Shown: positions 63,670-64,000 of the stretch, piece by piece
How positions within the stretch are numbered: position 1 is the first letter of the stretch
Layout: each line of letters starts with the position of its first letter
Made by a program: the position numbers and the translations under genes
Assembly (NCBI GenBank): GCA_934098345.1
Contig: CAKONX010000001.1
Location: 14,254-78,253, forward strand
Length of the DNA stretch: 64,000 bases
Reading direction: 5' to 3'
Source: an uncultured Bacilli bacterium
GTDB taxonomy: Bacteria > Bacillota_I > Bacilli_A > RF39 > UBA660
Notes under the pieces: generated by a model
Seen by the model: only the letters and a program-made list of their open reading frames with translations
What the model was told of the DNA's origin: nothing
Databases searched by the model: none

Positions 63670-64000
63670 AATCATTATATTTACTAGTTAAACCGAAGTA
63701 AGATTCTAAAGTAATCCAATCTCCATTATTATAAAGTTTATATGAAAGATCAGTACCTACATATCTTAAATGCCATGATTCATATTTATATCCAGTTTCA
63801 TTATTTTTATTTTTTGGATATCGAATTATAAATCCATATTTATATGCATTTTCATTAACCCATTTACCTTCTGCAGTATTTGCAAAAGCATCACTTATTG
63901 AATTTAAATCGAAACATAAACCAGTTTGATGTTCTGAACTTCCAGGTCTTGCTGAATAAGTATCAGCTTTTTCTTTTCCATCACGAGCAACATATCTATT
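63668..64000 (-). CDS. D-alanyl-D-alanine carboxypeptidase, VanY/M15B type (partial)
   Basis: C-terminal 110 codons, translated by eye from the minus strand; the start lies right of the window. The zinc-peptidase motifs are SSEHQTGLCFDL (S-x-H-x-x-G-x-x-x-D) and ESWHLRYVG (canonical E-P-W-H-x-R-Y-V-G, here with Ser for Pro). The enzyme trims the terminal D-Ala from peptidoglycan stem peptides outside the membrane. Together with the class A PBP and murA it supports a complete wall. Confidence 0.9.
   Translation of the reverse strand, partial: NRYVARDGKEKADTYSARPGSSEHQTGLCFDLNSISDAFANTAEGKWVNENAYKYGFIIRYPKNKNNETGYKYESWHLRYVGTDLSYKLYNNGDWITLESYFGLTSKYND

Noticed and set aside
1..64000. Mycoplasma-type code with TGA as tryptophan
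   Set aside because: Trp is encoded by TGG in the genes inspected, and TGA ends the DUF3883 gene at 43934-43936; all core genes read through in the standard code.

Overview
The window is about 64 kb of very AT-rich, gene-dense DNA spanning the chromosomal replication origin of a low-GC Firmicute. TGA is used as a stop (for example at 43934-43936), so this is the standard bacterial code and not the Mycoplasma/Spiroplasma code. Gene content and order are Bacilli-like, and the sporulation-type genes (spoIIR, spoIID, spoIIQ, bofA, ricT) sit beside compact versions of housekeeping proteins. My best guess, an inference only, is an uncultivated gut Bacilli lineage near the Erysipelotrichales/RF39/Mollicutes branch. 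No rRNA, tRNA, IS element, prophage or CRISPR array is visible.

Left of the origin, on the minus strand and reading away from it: dnaA, dnaN, a comK homolog, recF, gyrB, gyrA, a gene-free 870-bp stretch holding seven identical parS sites, the small SRP RNA, tadA, dnaX, ebfC, recR, a bofA-like gene, holB, ricT, trmN6, pth, mfd, and a Met T-box leader in front of metG (cut by the window edge). Right of the origin, on the plus strand: rpmH, rnpA, yidC, jag, mnmE, mnmG, rsmG and a Noc-type ParB-family gene. The gap between dnaA and rpmH (19796-20152) is the likely oriC. It lacks the canonical DnaA box and carries repeated TTATTAACA and TGTTGAAAA 9-mers.

27.4-41.4 kb holds a class A PBP (minus strand) and then a plus-strand run: a DUF1934-like gene, rpoE, prfA, a membrane protein, prmC, spoIIR, murA, rpmE, an ATP-grasp gene, rpiB, DUF1146, spoIID, spoIIQ, a cryptic ORF lacking a normal start codon in the place where Bacillus has mbl, recG and an HMA-like gene. 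Two undescribed candidate small RNAs flank recG and the HMA-like gene (38755-38852 minus; 41427-41532 plus). Each has a good promoter, three hairpins, an unpaired C-rich stretch and an intrinsic terminator.

41.6-47.9 kb is a defence-type island in two transcription units: an adenine methyltransferase plus a DUF3883/PD-(D/E)XK protein, then a 73-aa protein, a GHKL ATPase, an unknown 285-aa protein and a DUF6339-type protein behind a promoter with a palindromic operator. This is my main candidate for an undescribed system. 47.9-56.7 kb holds DUF1653, two secreted unknowns (one RsgI-like, one possibly serpin-like), a GNAT, a Tic20/DUF4870-type membrane protein, the phosphatidylethanolamine genes pssA-psd, a flippase-like membrane protein, an LtaS-like sulfatase and rubrerythrin. 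The right end (minus strand) has a short UvrD/HelD-like helicase, addA, addB and the 3' part of a VanY-type carboxypeptidase.
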